A model generated the notes under the pieces. That model ran no database searches and was not told where the DNA came from. It was given only the letters and a program-made list of their open reading frames with translations. A stretch of 51,835 bases of DNA, from assembly GCA_947567595.1 (NCBI GenBank), contig CANOMQ010000029.1, forward strand, positions 1-51,835, read 5' to 3'. This document shows, one piece after another, positions 6,631 through 15,535 of this stretch; position 1 is the first letter of the stretch; every line of letters starts with the position of its first letter. Made by a program: the position numbers and the translations under genes. Source of the DNA: an uncultured Lachnospiraceae bacterium (lineage in GTDB: Bacteria; Bacillota; Clostridia; Lachnospirales; Lachnospiraceae).

Positions 6631-8400
6631 CTACTCAAACTGCGCCCGATAAAGCCTGTAATAAAACCCGCCCCGCTCCATCAGCTCCCCATGCGTCCCC
6701 TGTTCCACAATCTCCCCATGATTCACCACCAAAATCACGTCCGCATTCTGAATCGTCGAAAGCCTGTGCGCAATCACGAAACACGTCTTATTCTCCATCA
6801 GCCTACGCATTGCCTGCTGAATCTGCTGCTCCGTTCTTGTATCCACATTCGACGTCGCCTCATCTAAAATCAACATCGGCGCATCCAAAAGCATTGCCCT
6901 TGCAATCGTCAGAAGCTGTTTCTGCCCTTTGGAAATATTTGTCCCCTCGTCCGTAAGAACCGTGTCATACCCCTGCGGCAGGCGCATAATATAAGAATGG
7001 ATTTTTGCCGCCTTCGCAGCCGCCACGACTTCATCCATCGTCGCCCCCTGCCGTCCGTACGCGATATTTTCAAAAACACTCCCCTGAAAAAGCCATGTAT
7101 CCTGTAAAACCATCGCATACGCTTTCCGAAGGCTTGCACGCGTCACATCACGGATTTCGTGGTTGTCAACAAAAATATGCCCGTCCTGCACATCATAAAA
7201 CCGCATTAACAGATTAATCAGCGTCGTCTTCCCCGCGCCCGTAGGTCCCACAATGGCAACCAGCTTACCATGCGGTGCGTACAAATCCAGATTCTTAATA
7301 ATGCGCTGCCCCTGCGTATATCCAAAACTCACATTCTCCAGCCGAACATCTCCCCGCACATGGCAAAGTACCTGCGCAGACTCCCCGTCCGGCGCCTCCG
7401 TGGGCTCATCAATTGTATTGAACACACGTTCTGCTGCCGCAAGCGCCGATTGCAGCTCGCTCATGATGTTTGCCGCCTCGTTAATCGGCCCCGAAAATTT
7501 GCGCGAATACAAAATAAACGACGAAATGCTGCCAATCCGCATATTCCCCGCCAAAAACAGCAGCGCGCCAAACACGCTGACAAGCGTAAGCGAAAGATTG
7601 TTGATAAAATTGACTGTCGGTCCCACCACGCTCCCATAGTATTCCGCACGGTAATACGCCTCGACCGCCTCCTCGTTTTTCAGGTCAAGCTTGCGAATGG
7701 TATTGTCCTCCTGATGATACGCCTTGAGCGTCTTCTGCCCCGTAATCATCTCCTCCACAAAGCCGTTCAGCTCCCCTAGCTTACGCGAGCGTAGCCGAAA
7801 CAGCGGGCGCGTTTTTCCCGTAATCAGCTTTGTCAAAAAAATGGAAAGCGGCACCGTGAACACAAAAATCAGCACAAGGCGCGGCGAAATCGCAACCATC
7901 ATCGAAAACGCCCCGACCACCGTAATCAGCGTCGTTAAAATCTGCACCAAATCGTTTGCAAGCGACGTGTTGACCGTGTCGATGTCGTACGAAATGCGGC
8001 TGATGATGTCCCCCGTCTGATGTGTGTCGAAATACCCGACAGGCAGCTCCATCAGATGGGTAAACACATCTTCGCGCATTTGATAGACCACCTTTTTGCT
8101 AATCCGTATCATCAGAACGGAAAGCACATACGACAGTGCGGAGGAAACCAAGTAAAAAAGAACCATCAGCGCCGCATAATAAAACACGCGCGCAAAATCT
8201 ACCCTGCCAAGCCCTGGCTCAATCGCGTCGATGGCATAGCCCGAAAGCATCGGCCCGACAAGCGCGAACAGATTGCTCGCAACAGTCAGCACCAAGGCAA
8301 GCAGCATTTGATACCGGTAGCGCAAAAGATACTGCCCCAGCCGCAAAATCGTCCCCTTGCGGTTTTTCGGTTTCTCATAGGTTTTCTGTTTTTCCGCCAT
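6631..8400 (-). CDS. Heterodimeric ABC exporter, catalytically complete half (BmrD/TM288-like)
   Basis: 589 residues from the ATG at 8400 (GGAGGAATTCA before it). A six-helix exporter domain (to about residue 320) is followed by a nucleotide-binding domain with Walker A GPTGAGKT, Walker B LILDEATSNVD with the catalytic glutamate, and switch histidine VIAHRLS. The signature motif is altered (ISKGQ instead of LSGGQ). Together with the partner gene 14 bp upstream this is the textbook arrangement of a heterodimeric exporter: this half supplies the intact Walker B/switch His, and its poor signature lies across the degenerate site. Substrate unknown; relatives export drugs or lipids. Last gene of the pnp-cdd operon. 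Confidence 0.9.
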   Translation of the reverse strand: MAEKQKTYEKPKNRKGTILRLGQYLLRYRYQMLLALVLTVASNLFALVGPMLSGYAIDAIEPGLGRVDFARVFYYAALMVLFYLVSSALSYVLSVLMIRISKKVVYQMREDVFTHLMELPVGYFDTHQTGDIISRISYDIDTVNTSLANDLVQILTTLITVVGAFSMMVAISPRLVLIFVFTVPLSIFLTKLITGKTRPLFRLRSRKLGELNGFVEEMITGQKTLKAYHQEDNTIRKLDLKNEEAVEAYYRAEYYGSVVGPTVNFINNLSLTLVSVFGALLFLAGNMRIGSISSFILYSRKFSGPINEAANIMSELQSALAAAERVFNTIDEPTEAPDGESAQVLCHVRGDVRLENVSFGYTQGQRIIKNLDLYAPHGKLVAIVGPTGAGKTTLINLLMRFYDVQDGHIFVDNHEIRDVTRASLRKAYAMVLQDTWLFQGSVFENIAYGRQGATMDEVVAAAKAAKIHSYIMRLPQGYDTVLTDEGTNISKGQKQLLTIARAMLLDAPMLILDEATSNVDTRTEQQIQQAMRRLMENKTCFVIAHRLSTIQNADVILVVNHGEIVEQGTHGELMERGGFYYRLYRAQFE

Positions 8401-8414
8401 TGAATTCCTCCGCC

Positions 8415-10118
8415 CTACATCTGCGACTCCCGGATTTCCCGGTACACCGCGCAATGTTCCAAAAGCCCCTCATGCGTCCCATATCCCGCCATGTGTCCGT
8501 CCTCCAGCACCAAGATATGATCCGCGTGCATAATCGAACTAATCCGCTGCGCAATCACAAGCTTTGTCGTGTCCGCAAAATGCGCCGCCAGCTCATGGCG
8601 CAGTGCGGCGTCCGTCCGGTAATCCAGCGCACTCGAGGAATCGTCCAAAATCAAAATCGCGGGGTGGCATGCCAAAGCCCGTGCAATCAGGATACGCTGC
8701 TTCTGCCCGCCGCTGAAATTCGCCCCGCGCACGTCCATCTGTGTCCCATAGCCCCTGCCCGTCTCCTCGACAAACTCCTTTGCCTTGGCATACAGGATTG
8801 CCTCCTTCACCGCGTCCTCAGACAGTGTCCGTCCCATGCGGACATTCTCCGCAATCGTGTCCGCAAAAATCGTATCGTTTTGAAACACCACGCCAAACAG
8901 CTCCCGCAGCCTACCTGCAGGAATGCTGCGAATGTCTTCCCCGTCAATATAAATATTCCCTTCCCCGACCTCATAAAACCGCATTAACAGTGCGGCAATC
9001 GTGCTCTTTCCCGCACCTGTCGCCCCGATAATACCAAGCGTCTCCCCCTTTTGCAGCGAAAAGCTAATATCTGTCAAACTCGGCTCACCCTTCTCATACG
9101 AAAAGGTCACATGGTCAAAACGGATATACACCCCGTCCGCCGTACAACGTTCGCAAGACACGCACTCGGGCTCTCCCGGCGTGTCAACGATTTCCACAAT
9201 CCGGTTTGCCGACGCAACCGCCTTGGAAATGATGACAAACATCTTGGAAATATTAATCATGGCATTTAAGATAATCGTAAAATACGTCAAAAACGCGAGA
9301 ATGGTGCCAACCTCACAATCTCCCTGATGAACCCGGTACGCGCCCGCAATCACGACAAACACAATCCCCAGATTCAAAAACAGGTTGGTCGCGGGATTGA
9401 CAACCGCCATCGTAACGTCCGCCGTCTGCTCTAACGTGACGACCTCCCTGTTGAGCGCCGCGTATTTTTCCTTTTCATAGTCCGTTTTTGACAACGCCTT
9501 AATCACACGGATTCCTGCAATATCTTCCCGCAGCAGCCGCACAAACCGGTCCACTGCCCTTTGCAGCGCATGATACATCGGGATACTTTTTTTGGAAAAA
9601 TAATACGTCACAAACGCCGTAAGCGGCATGACCGACATCAACACAAGTGTCAGAACCGGATCAAGCGTCAGCGTCACAAGAATGCCGCCAATCACCAAAA
9701 TCGGCGCGCGCACGCCAAGCCGCTGTACCCTGCCAAGCATTTGATGGACATTGTAGGTGTCCGTCGTCAGCCTTGAAATTAAGGACGGCTTCGTAAACGC
9801 GTCCGTTTTTGCATTGGAAAGAACCATGATTTTCGCAAACAAATCGTGGCGGATGGTTTCCGTCGTGTCGCGCGCCACCTTAGACGCCATGCGATTTGCA
9901 ATCATGTTAAACGTCAGCGCAAGTATCGCACACACGAGCATGACCACACCCCATATGTAAATTTGTACCCGTTCGCCTAAAGGAATGATGGTGTCAATCA
10001 TATACGCCAAAATCCACGGCAGACACAAATCCATAATCGTACCGATAAATTTAATGACAAAGCCAACCAGCATACGCCCGTAGTAAGGTCTTAAATAGAC
10101 GGACAATACCTTTTTCAT
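8415..10118 (-). CDS. Heterodimeric ABC exporter, degenerate half (BmrC/TM287-like)
   Basis: 567 residues from the ATG at 10118 (AAAGGAGC about 15 bases upstream; an alternative in-frame start lies further up but lacks support). Transmembrane exporter domain, then a nucleotide-binding domain with Walker A GATGAGKST and an intact signature FSGGQ. The catalytic glutamate after Walker B is aspartate (LILDDSSSALD) and the switch histidine is glutamine (VIAQRIS). These are the substitutions that mark the non-hydrolysing site in BmrC, TM287 and similar proteins. It pairs with the gene that begins 14 bp downstream; the two should form one membrane exporter. Confidence 0.9.
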   Translation of the reverse strand: MKKVLSVYLRPYYGRMLVGFVIKFIGTIMDLCLPWILAYMIDTIIPLGERVQIYIWGVVMLVCAILALTFNMIANRMASKVARDTTETIRHDLFAKIMVLSNAKTDAFTKPSLISRLTTDTYNVHQMLGRVQRLGVRAPILVIGGILVTLTLDPVLTLVLMSVMPLTAFVTYYFSKKSIPMYHALQRAVDRFVRLLREDIAGIRVIKALSKTDYEKEKYAALNREVVTLEQTADVTMAVVNPATNLFLNLGIVFVVIAGAYRVHQGDCEVGTILAFLTYFTIILNAMINISKMFVIISKAVASANRIVEIVDTPGEPECVSCERCTADGVYIRFDHVTFSYEKGEPSLTDISFSLQKGETLGIIGATGAGKSTIAALLMRFYEVGEGNIYIDGEDIRSIPAGRLRELFGVVFQNDTIFADTIAENVRMGRTLSEDAVKEAILYAKAKEFVEETGRGYGTQMDVRGANFSGGQKQRILIARALACHPAILILDDSSSALDYRTDAALRHELAAHFADTTKLVIAQRISSIMHADHILVLEDGHMAGYGTHEGLLEHCAVYREIRESQM

Positions 10119-10180
10119 AACAAACCTTAAAGCTCCTTTCAACGTCCGCACACAGCACAATGACTGTCCCTAAAATGGCT

Positions 10181-10675
10181 CTACAACACGATTTCCCCCA
10201 CAACGTCCTCAAGCAGGCTCTCCTTGTCGGGGTTATCCGCCGCTGTCGTTGCAAGCGTGTCGCACCGCTCATTTTCGGGGTGTCCCGCATGACCCTTCAC
10301 CCATGTAAACGTGACATTGTGCGCCTGCTTTGCCCGCAGCAGCCGCTGCCAGAGGTCAATGTTTTTCACCGCCTGCTTTGCGCTGTTTTTCCACCCCCGT
10401 TTCAGCCAGCCCTCAACCCAGTGCCGGTTGAAGGCGTCCGTCACATATTTCGAATCGGATATGATTTCCACATCACAAGGCTTTGTGAGCGCCTCTAGCC
10501 CCACAATCACCGCCATCAGCTCCATGCGGTTGTTTGTGGTCTTTTTATAGCCTGCGGAAAACTCCCGCTCATGAAGTTGACCTTTTTGGTCAATATATTG
10601 CAGCACCGTACCGTAGCCGCCCGGTCCCTCCGGATTTCCCCGCGCGGCGCCGTCGGTAAAAATTTTTACAAACAT
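10181..10675 (-). CDS. rnhA: Ribonuclease HI
   Basis: 164 residues. Cuts the RNA strand of RNA-DNA hybrids (R-loops, primer removal). The full active site is visible: D8 ([12 protein letters not shown]), E52 (NNRMEL), D74 (SDSKYV) and H129 with D139 ([13 protein letters not shown]). The basic handle region ([12 protein letters not shown]) typical of the E. coli type is present. It starts 6 bp after the MutS-like gene ends, so it is in the same operon. The family is secure. Confidence 0.95.
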   Translation of the reverse strand: MFVKIFTDGAARGNPEGPGGYGTVLQYIDQKGQLHEREFSAGYKKTTNNRMELMAVIVGLEALTKPCDVEIISDSKYVTDAFNRHWVEGWLKRGWKNSAKQAVKNIDLWQRLLRAKQAHNVTFTWVKGHAGHPENERCDTLATTAADNPDKESLLEDVVGEIVL

Positions 10676-10681
10676 TCCTCT

Positions 10682-12400
10682 TTACACGCTCCATTCACCC
10701 GTACTTAAAAATTTGCCTGCCATGTCGTCCGCCCTTTGGATAATGTCCTCGGAAAACCCGATAATCTCAAGCAGCCGTATCGCGTTGCGCGTGTGCGCCC
10801 GCCCTTTGAGGAGACGATACGAAAACAGCACGTCGCCATTTCGCACCTCCTCCTCGAAGTGAAAATTGTCATACTCCCTGTCCAGCAGATGGGTCAGCTC
10901 AATGTCGTGCGTCGCCGCAAAGCAGTAAAGCCCCCGCCGGGAAAGCTTTTTTAAAATCTGAACCGACGCCGCAATCCGCTCCACCGTGTTCGTCCCCCGG
11001 AGCACCTCGTCCACAAAGCATAACAGCGGATTGGCGCTGTCCATAAGCGCCGCGTCCACAATCCGCTTGATTGCCTTGATTTCAACCATATAGTAGCTCT
11101 CTCCCTGCGCAAGGCTGTCACGCAGCGACATCGACGAATAAATCCGGTAATAATTGCCGCTATAGGCTTTTGCACAGCAGGTATGGATACTCTGCGCCAA
11201 AATCGCGTTGACTGCAACGGTCTTTAAAAACGTCGATTTCCCCGACGCGTTTGAGCCAGTGACCAGCATACCGCGCTGCTGGCAAATGCTGTTTGCCACA
11301 GGGTGTTCGATACACAGATGGTACGCGTCCTTTATGACAAGTGTGTCATTTTTTCCGTCCGCAAGCACCGGCACACAGAAATACGGTAGCGCCGCGCGCA
11401 AATACGCGATGGAAATCACCGCGTCCAAATACCCGACACAATCCGCAATCTCCAAAAGCTCCTGCCCATGCTGCCCGACAATGCCAATCACCTTGTTAAA
11501 GCGGATTAAATCGACATGTGTCAGCATTTTAATATAATCAAACAAAATGTCGCCCGCATTGCCCGTCGCCGCGTTGAGCTTAAGCACCATGCCCGCGCTT
11601 TTCTCAAGGCTCTTAAACTGCGCCCGTTTCGCCTTTAACCCGTCAAGGTATTGGGAAAACGCCGCGCCAAGCCCAAGCCCCGCAATCCCGTCGGCACATT
11701 CCAGCATTCGCATGATATACGCAAACGCCGTGACATACGTTGACGCAATGCCCTTTTGGTTGACATACGTCACGATATTATAACACGCCGCCGCAATCAG
11801 TAGCGCCACGCCAAACGTCGGATACAAAAAAACCGACGCAATGGCGAAAACAAGCAGCACAATGCACAGATAATGCTTTGCATTGCTGCGTTTTCCAAGC
11901 CCGTTGATATGCTCCAGATAGTCGGCAAGCGCATACGTCCCGCTTTTTCCCATTTCGTCCAAAAGCTGCAGCGTATCAAGGCGCTTTTCCTCCTCCTCCA
12001 TCATGTACGAAACATGCCGCTCCAGCTCGCGCTTTGCCTGCACATCATCAGAAAGCACCGGACAGCGCAGCATCCGGTAGAGAATTTCCTCCCCCGCAGA
12101 GGACTGCGTAAAGTTCATGCGCGCAAAAATGCTGTTCATGTCCAAGTCATTCCACGTAATGTCATCAATCTGATTTGCCGCCGCATTTTTACCCGCAGCA
12201 TGACGGGATATGGCATGCCCAAAGCCGCTCTCAATGCGCGCAAGCGCCCCCGCGTCCTGCCCTGTTTCGGGAAACGACCCGTAAAGCTGTTTCAGATACG
12301 CCCTGTATCGCTGCTTTCGCTTTTTCTCGTCGTGTGCGCCGCGAAGCATCACAAACAAAAACACGGCGTAAATCACCAAAAGAACAAGTATCACTTCCAT
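10682..12400 (-). CDS. Membrane-anchored MutS-like ATPase
   Basis: 572 residues from the ATG at 12400, preceded by TTTAGGTG; a GTG three codons upstream overlaps that site. It has an N-terminal membrane helix (ILVLLVIYAVFLFVML), a charged stretch, a second hydrophobic pair near residues 175-225 (LCIVLLVFAIASVFLYP and onward) and a C-terminal MutS domain V ATPase: Walker A TGSNASGKST, Walker B LLCFVDEVLRGTN and the MutS-type H-loop FAATHDIELT. It lacks the mismatch-recognition and connector domains of MutS and the Smr domain of MutS2. This subfamily is uncharacterised to my knowledge. It lies between cdd and rnhA. A role in DNA repair is only suggested by the ATPase family. Confidence 0.82.
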   Translation of the reverse strand: MEVILVLLVIYAVFLFVMLRGAHDEKKRKQRYRAYLKQLYGSFPETGQDAGALARIESGFGHAISRHAAGKNAAANQIDDITWNDLDMNSIFARMNFTQSSAGEEILYRMLRCPVLSDDVQAKRELERHVSYMMEEEEKRLDTLQLLDEMGKSGTYALADYLEHINGLGKRSNAKHYLCIVLLVFAIASVFLYPTFGVALLIAAACYNIVTYVNQKGIASTYVTAFAYIMRMLECADGIAGLGLGAAFSQYLDGLKAKRAQFKSLEKSAGMVLKLNAATGNAGDILFDYIKMLTHVDLIRFNKVIGIVGQHGQELLEIADCVGYLDAVISIAYLRAALPYFCVPVLADGKNDTLVIKDAYHLCIEHPVANSICQQRGMLVTGSNASGKSTFLKTVAVNAILAQSIHTCCAKAYSGNYYRIYSSMSLRDSLAQGESYYMVEIKAIKRIVDAALMDSANPLLCFVDEVLRGTNTVERIAASVQILKKLSRRGLYCFAATHDIELTHLLDREYDNFHFEEEVRNGDVLFSYRLLKGRAHTRNAIRLLEIIGFSEDIIQRADDMAGKFLSTGEWSV

Positions 12401-12409
12401 GCGCGGCAC

Positions 12410-12817
12410 CTAAAGGCTCGACGGACCAAAGCCGTACGGAAGCATTTCTTCCAGTGTTTTATCAATATATTCCTCCTCGGAAACCGCCGTAATCACGCGA
12501 AATTCCTTCGGGTCGCAAAACTCCATCATCACCTGCCTGCACACGCCGCACGGATACGCATACCCCGTCAGCACGCCCGCATAGCCGCCAACAATTGCAA
12601 TCGCCGCAAACTCGCGTTCGCCTTCACTAACCGCCTTAAAAAACGCCGTGCGCTCCGCACAGTTTGTCGGCGTATAACTTGCATTTTCAATGTTGCAGCC
12701 CTTGTATACCTTTCCCGCTTTTGTAAGCAGCGCCGCGCCGACCTGATATTTGGAATACGGCACATACGCCATTTCACGCGCCTCAAGCGCAAGACGAATC
12801 AACTCTCTATTTTCCAT
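12410..12817 (-). CDS. cdd: Cytidine deaminase
   Basis: 135 residues, the usual tetrameric bacterial size. Converts cytidine and deoxycytidine to uridine and deoxyuridine. The zinc site is complete: C53-A-E55-R (the glutamate is the proton shuttle) and PCGVCRQ with C90 and C93. Substrate-binding NIENAS is also present. It lies 51 bp after pnp, forming a nucleoside salvage unit, and 9 bp before the MutS-like start. Confidence 0.95.
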   Translation of the reverse strand: MENRELIRLALEAREMAYVPYSKYQVGAALLTKAGKVYKGCNIENASYTPTNCAERTAFFKAVSEGEREFAAIAIVGGYAGVLTGYAYPCGVCRQVMMEFCDPKEFRVITAVSEEEYIDKTLEEMLPYGFGPSSL

Positions 12818-12868
12818 AAATCAACCAAGCTCCCTTTATCACCTGCATATGAAACGACAGGCATATTT

Positions 12869-13687
12869 TTAAAATTTTAAAATCACGTCCGTCACAAGCC
12901 TTGTAAATTTCTCCGCCGCCATGTCCGCAGCCTCCTGCACCTCCTTATGGGAAAGCGGCGTCGGGTTCATGCCTGCCGCAAGATTGCAGACACACGAAAT
13001 CCCGCAGATTTTCATGCCTGCATGGTTTGCCGCAATCGCCTCCACCACCGTGCTCATGCCCACCGCGTCCGCGAAATTGGAAAGCATTTTTATCTCCGCA
13101 GGCGATTCGTAGCAAGGCCCCGTTAGCTGTACATACACGCCCTCCTTTAAATCAATGCCGTCCGCCTTCGCCGTATTCCTTATCATTTCCTGCAAATCCT
13201 TATCGTAAACATTTGTCATATCCGGAAATCTTGTTCCAAGCTCGTCAATGTTCGGACCAATCAGCGGATTCGGCGCAAAAATGCCGATGTGGTCGGTAAT
13301 CATCATCAAATCGCCTGCCTGAAACGCCTTATTCATGCCGCCCGACGCGTTGGTAAGGAATAAGATTTCCGCTCCCAAAAGCTTCATCAACCTTGTCGGC
13401 AGCACAACGTCCGATACGGGATACCCCTCGTAATAATGCACGCGCCCTTTCATGCACACGACAGGCACCTCACCCACATACCCGAAAATGAATTTCCCGT
13501 CATGCCCCGGGACGGTTGACACGGGGAAGCCTTCAATATCCTTATAATTGATTTCCGTCACAACTTTTATATTGTCTGCATAATTGCCAAGCCCCGAGCC
13601 AAGCACCAGCGCTACCTTTGGCACAAAATCCGTTTTTGCACGGACGCTGTTATAGCAGTTTTTCAGTTTTTCGTATAATTCGTTCAT
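12869..13687 (-). CDS. punA: Purine nucleoside phosphorylase
   Basis: 272 residues from the ATG at 13687 (GGAGGAATGTTTT before it). Trimeric PNP family: cleaves inosine/guanosine with phosphate to the base and ribose-1-phosphate. Motifs seen: phosphate loop VLGSGLGNYAD, GHDGKF, GRVHYYEGY, the base-binding TNASGGMN, the TGPCYESPAEI segment, and a C-terminal CVCNLAAGM. First gene of the salvage operon; a sigma-A-type promoter lies at 13738-13766. Confidence 0.94.
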   Translation of the reverse strand: MNELYEKLKNCYNSVRAKTDFVPKVALVLGSGLGNYADNIKVVTEINYKDIEGFPVSTVPGHDGKFIFGYVGEVPVVCMKGRVHYYEGYPVSDVVLPTRLMKLLGAEILFLTNASGGMNKAFQAGDLMMITDHIGIFAPNPLIGPNIDELGTRFPDMTNVYDKDLQEMIRNTAKADGIDLKEGVYVQLTGPCYESPAEIKMLSNFADAVGMSTVVEAIAANHAGMKICGISCVCNLAAGMNPTPLSHKEVQEAADMAAEKFTRLVTDVILKF

Positions 13688-13737
13688 AAAACATTCCTCC
13701 TTTTCCACCAAACGTCTTCTGTCAACTCTTATTTTTT

Positions 13738-13766
13738 AGTATAACATATCCGCAAAACACGGGCAA
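13738..13766 (-). promoter_or_regulatory. Sigma-A promoter of the pnp-cdd operon
   Basis: Minus-strand TTGCCC (13761-13766), 17-bp spacer, TATACT (13738-13743), about 50 bp upstream of the pnp start. A TTGACA-like sequence closer to the gene has no matching -10 box. Confidence 0.6.
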
Positions 13767-13872
13767 CATAAAAACAATGCCGAAGAAAAACATAAAAATT
13801 TCAACATGCAATTTTCACCACAGATTGAAATCGCGGATTGACACGGTCATGCCTATATGCCTGCGCACATAC

Positions 13873-13903
13873 AAAAGACAGCCCGCCCCGCGAACTGCCT
13901 TTC
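13873..13903 (-). terminator. Terminator of spoIVA
   Basis: Minus-strand stem AAAGGCAG/CTGTCTTT with one G-T wobble and a GC-rich inner part, ending in CTTTTG. It starts about 15 bp after the spoIVA stop. Confidence 0.6.
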
Positions 13904-13917
13904 TGCATAAAACCATC

Positions 13918-15420
13918 TTAAATAATAATACAAACCATCCCGCCATTCGAATCATTTACAATCTTCTGCATCGTATCCTGAAGCTTCATCTGACTTTCCT
14001 CACCAATCATGGAAACCTTGCTCGTAATCCCGTCATTGACAAGCTGCTCCACCGTCTTCCCGAAAATATTCGTCTCCCAAATCCCTTCCTTCGACGTTTC
14101 CGCGTCGGAGATGTACCCGATTAAATCCTGCGCCTGCTGCTGCGTTCCCACAATCGGCGCAATCTCCGTCTCAATATTCGCCTTAATCATATGAATGGAC
14201 GGGCTTTGTGCCTTAATTTTTACCCCATACTTATTCCCATGTTTAATCAGCGTCGGGTTTTCGAGCGTAATCTCATCGCGCTCCGGCGTCACAACCCCAT
14301 ACCCCTTCTGCCGCACGCTCTCTAGTGCATTGAGCACCTTTTTGTACTCCTTTTTCATATCCGCAAGGCTTGCCAAAAGCTGCATAAGCTGGTACTCGCC
14401 CTTGATATTCTCCCCCGTCATGGAGCTTAGAAGCTCATAATAATACTTCGTATCCCCGTCTAAGAGCAACGCCGCCGAGCCGTCCGCGATATTGATGTTG
14501 TCATATTTGCAGCGTTTGATATACTCGCTGTCCTTCTCCAAAAGTGCGCACACATCTTTTTCCATCAGGTCGCGCACCGTACGAATGTTCTCTTTTAATT
14601 CCTTAAGCTTTTCAACAATCTCCTTTTTCATCGGGTTATCCATCGACATAATGTCCATCCACTTCGGCGTGTAAAATTCCACCGCCGACACCGGAAACTC
14701 ATACATCACCTGCTCCAAAAGCATGGTAATGTCTTCGCGCCTTAACTGGTCAATATTGATTGGGATTGCCTTCACCTGATACTTTTTCTCAAGCTCCGTC
14801 GCAACCGCCTTTGCTTCCTCCCCGTACGGCTTTGTCGTGTTGACCAGCACAATAAACGGTTTTCCAAGCTGGCTAAGCTCCGCAATCGTCTGTCCCTCCG
14901 CCTCTCGGTACGACGCGCGCGGGATTTCCCCAAAGCTGCCATCGGTCGTGACCACAATACCGATTGTCGAATGATCCTGAATGACCTTCTTCGTGCCGAT
15001 TTCCGCCGCCTGCGTAAACGGGATTTCATTGGGGAACCACGGCGTTTTGACAAGCCGCTCTGTATCCTCCTCCATATGTCCCGTCGCACCGTCCACCATA
15101 TAACCCACGCAGTCAATCAGCCGCACCTTTACCCGGATACCGTCGCTGATTTCGATTTCCGCCGCCTCCTTCGGAATAAACTTCGGTTCCGTCGTCGTGA
15201 TTGTTTTCCCGCCGCTGCTCTGCGGCAGTTCATCCATCGTTCTTGTTCGCTCGTGCTCATTCTCCATGTGCGGAATGACCATCAAATCCATAAACCGCTT
15301 GATAAACGTGGACTTTCCCGTCCTGACAGGGCCGACCACGCCCACATAGATTTCCCCTCCCGTGCGCTGGCTGATGTCCCTGTATAGATTAAATTCCTGA
15401 TTTCCATCAAGCTTGCTCAT
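13918..15420 (-). CDS. spoIVA: Stage IV sporulation protein A, spore coat morphogenetic ATPase
   Basis: 500 residues from the ATG at 15420 (AGAAAGGGGACAAT upstream). SpoIVA polymerises on the forespore surface by ATP hydrolysis and is the base layer of the coat. Visible are the Walker A motif GPVRTGKST (about residues 30-38), DELPQSSGGKT, TTEPKF, the DCVGY segment and the conserved end SNGGMVCIII, close to the SGGLIAIIL end of the Bacillus protein. Length matches the family. Present in essentially all endospore formers. A CATATAT-like element upstream could be part of a sigma-E promoter, but the -10 match is poor. Its neighbourhood with gpsA and der is as in Bacillus. Confidence 0.97.
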   Translation of the reverse strand: MSKLDGNQEFNLYRDISQRTGGEIYVGVVGPVRTGKSTFIKRFMDLMVIPHMENEHERTRTMDELPQSSGGKTITTTEPKFIPKEAAEIEISDGIRVKVRLIDCVGYMVDGATGHMEEDTERLVKTPWFPNEIPFTQAAEIGTKKVIQDHSTIGIVVTTDGSFGEIPRASYREAEGQTIAELSQLGKPFIVLVNTTKPYGEEAKAVATELEKKYQVKAIPINIDQLRREDITMLLEQVMYEFPVSAVEFYTPKWMDIMSMDNPMKKEIVEKLKELKENIRTVRDLMEKDVCALLEKDSEYIKRCKYDNINIADGSAALLLDGDTKYYYELLSSMTGENIKGEYQLMQLLASLADMKKEYKKVLNALESVRQKGYGVVTPERDEITLENPTLIKHGNKYGVKIKAQSPSIHMIKANIETEIAPIVGTQQQAQDLIGYISDAETSKEGIWETNIFGKTVEQLVNDGITSKVSMIGEESQMKLQDTMQKIVNDSNGGMVCIII

Positions 15421-15506
15421 ATTGTCCCCTTTCTTTTTCTGCATAAATTTTTACAACCGTCATATATGGTTTTTCCACATTTTCTAGTTAAGCTTATGCA
15501 GGATTG

Positions 15507-15535
15507 GACAAAAAAAGAACCCAAAGGTTCTTTTT
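15507..15535 (-). terminator. Terminator of the DUF512-der-plsY-gpsA-moxR-VWA operon
   Basis: Perfect stem AAAGAACC/GGTTCTTT around TTTG, followed on the minus strand by a run of T. It touches the stop codon of the VWA gene. Confidence 0.85.

Noticed and set aside
13700-13735. TTGACA-like -35 box close to pnp
   Set aside because: No -10 box at 16-18 bp; the ribosome binding site occupies that position. The TTGCCC/TATACT pair upstream is better.
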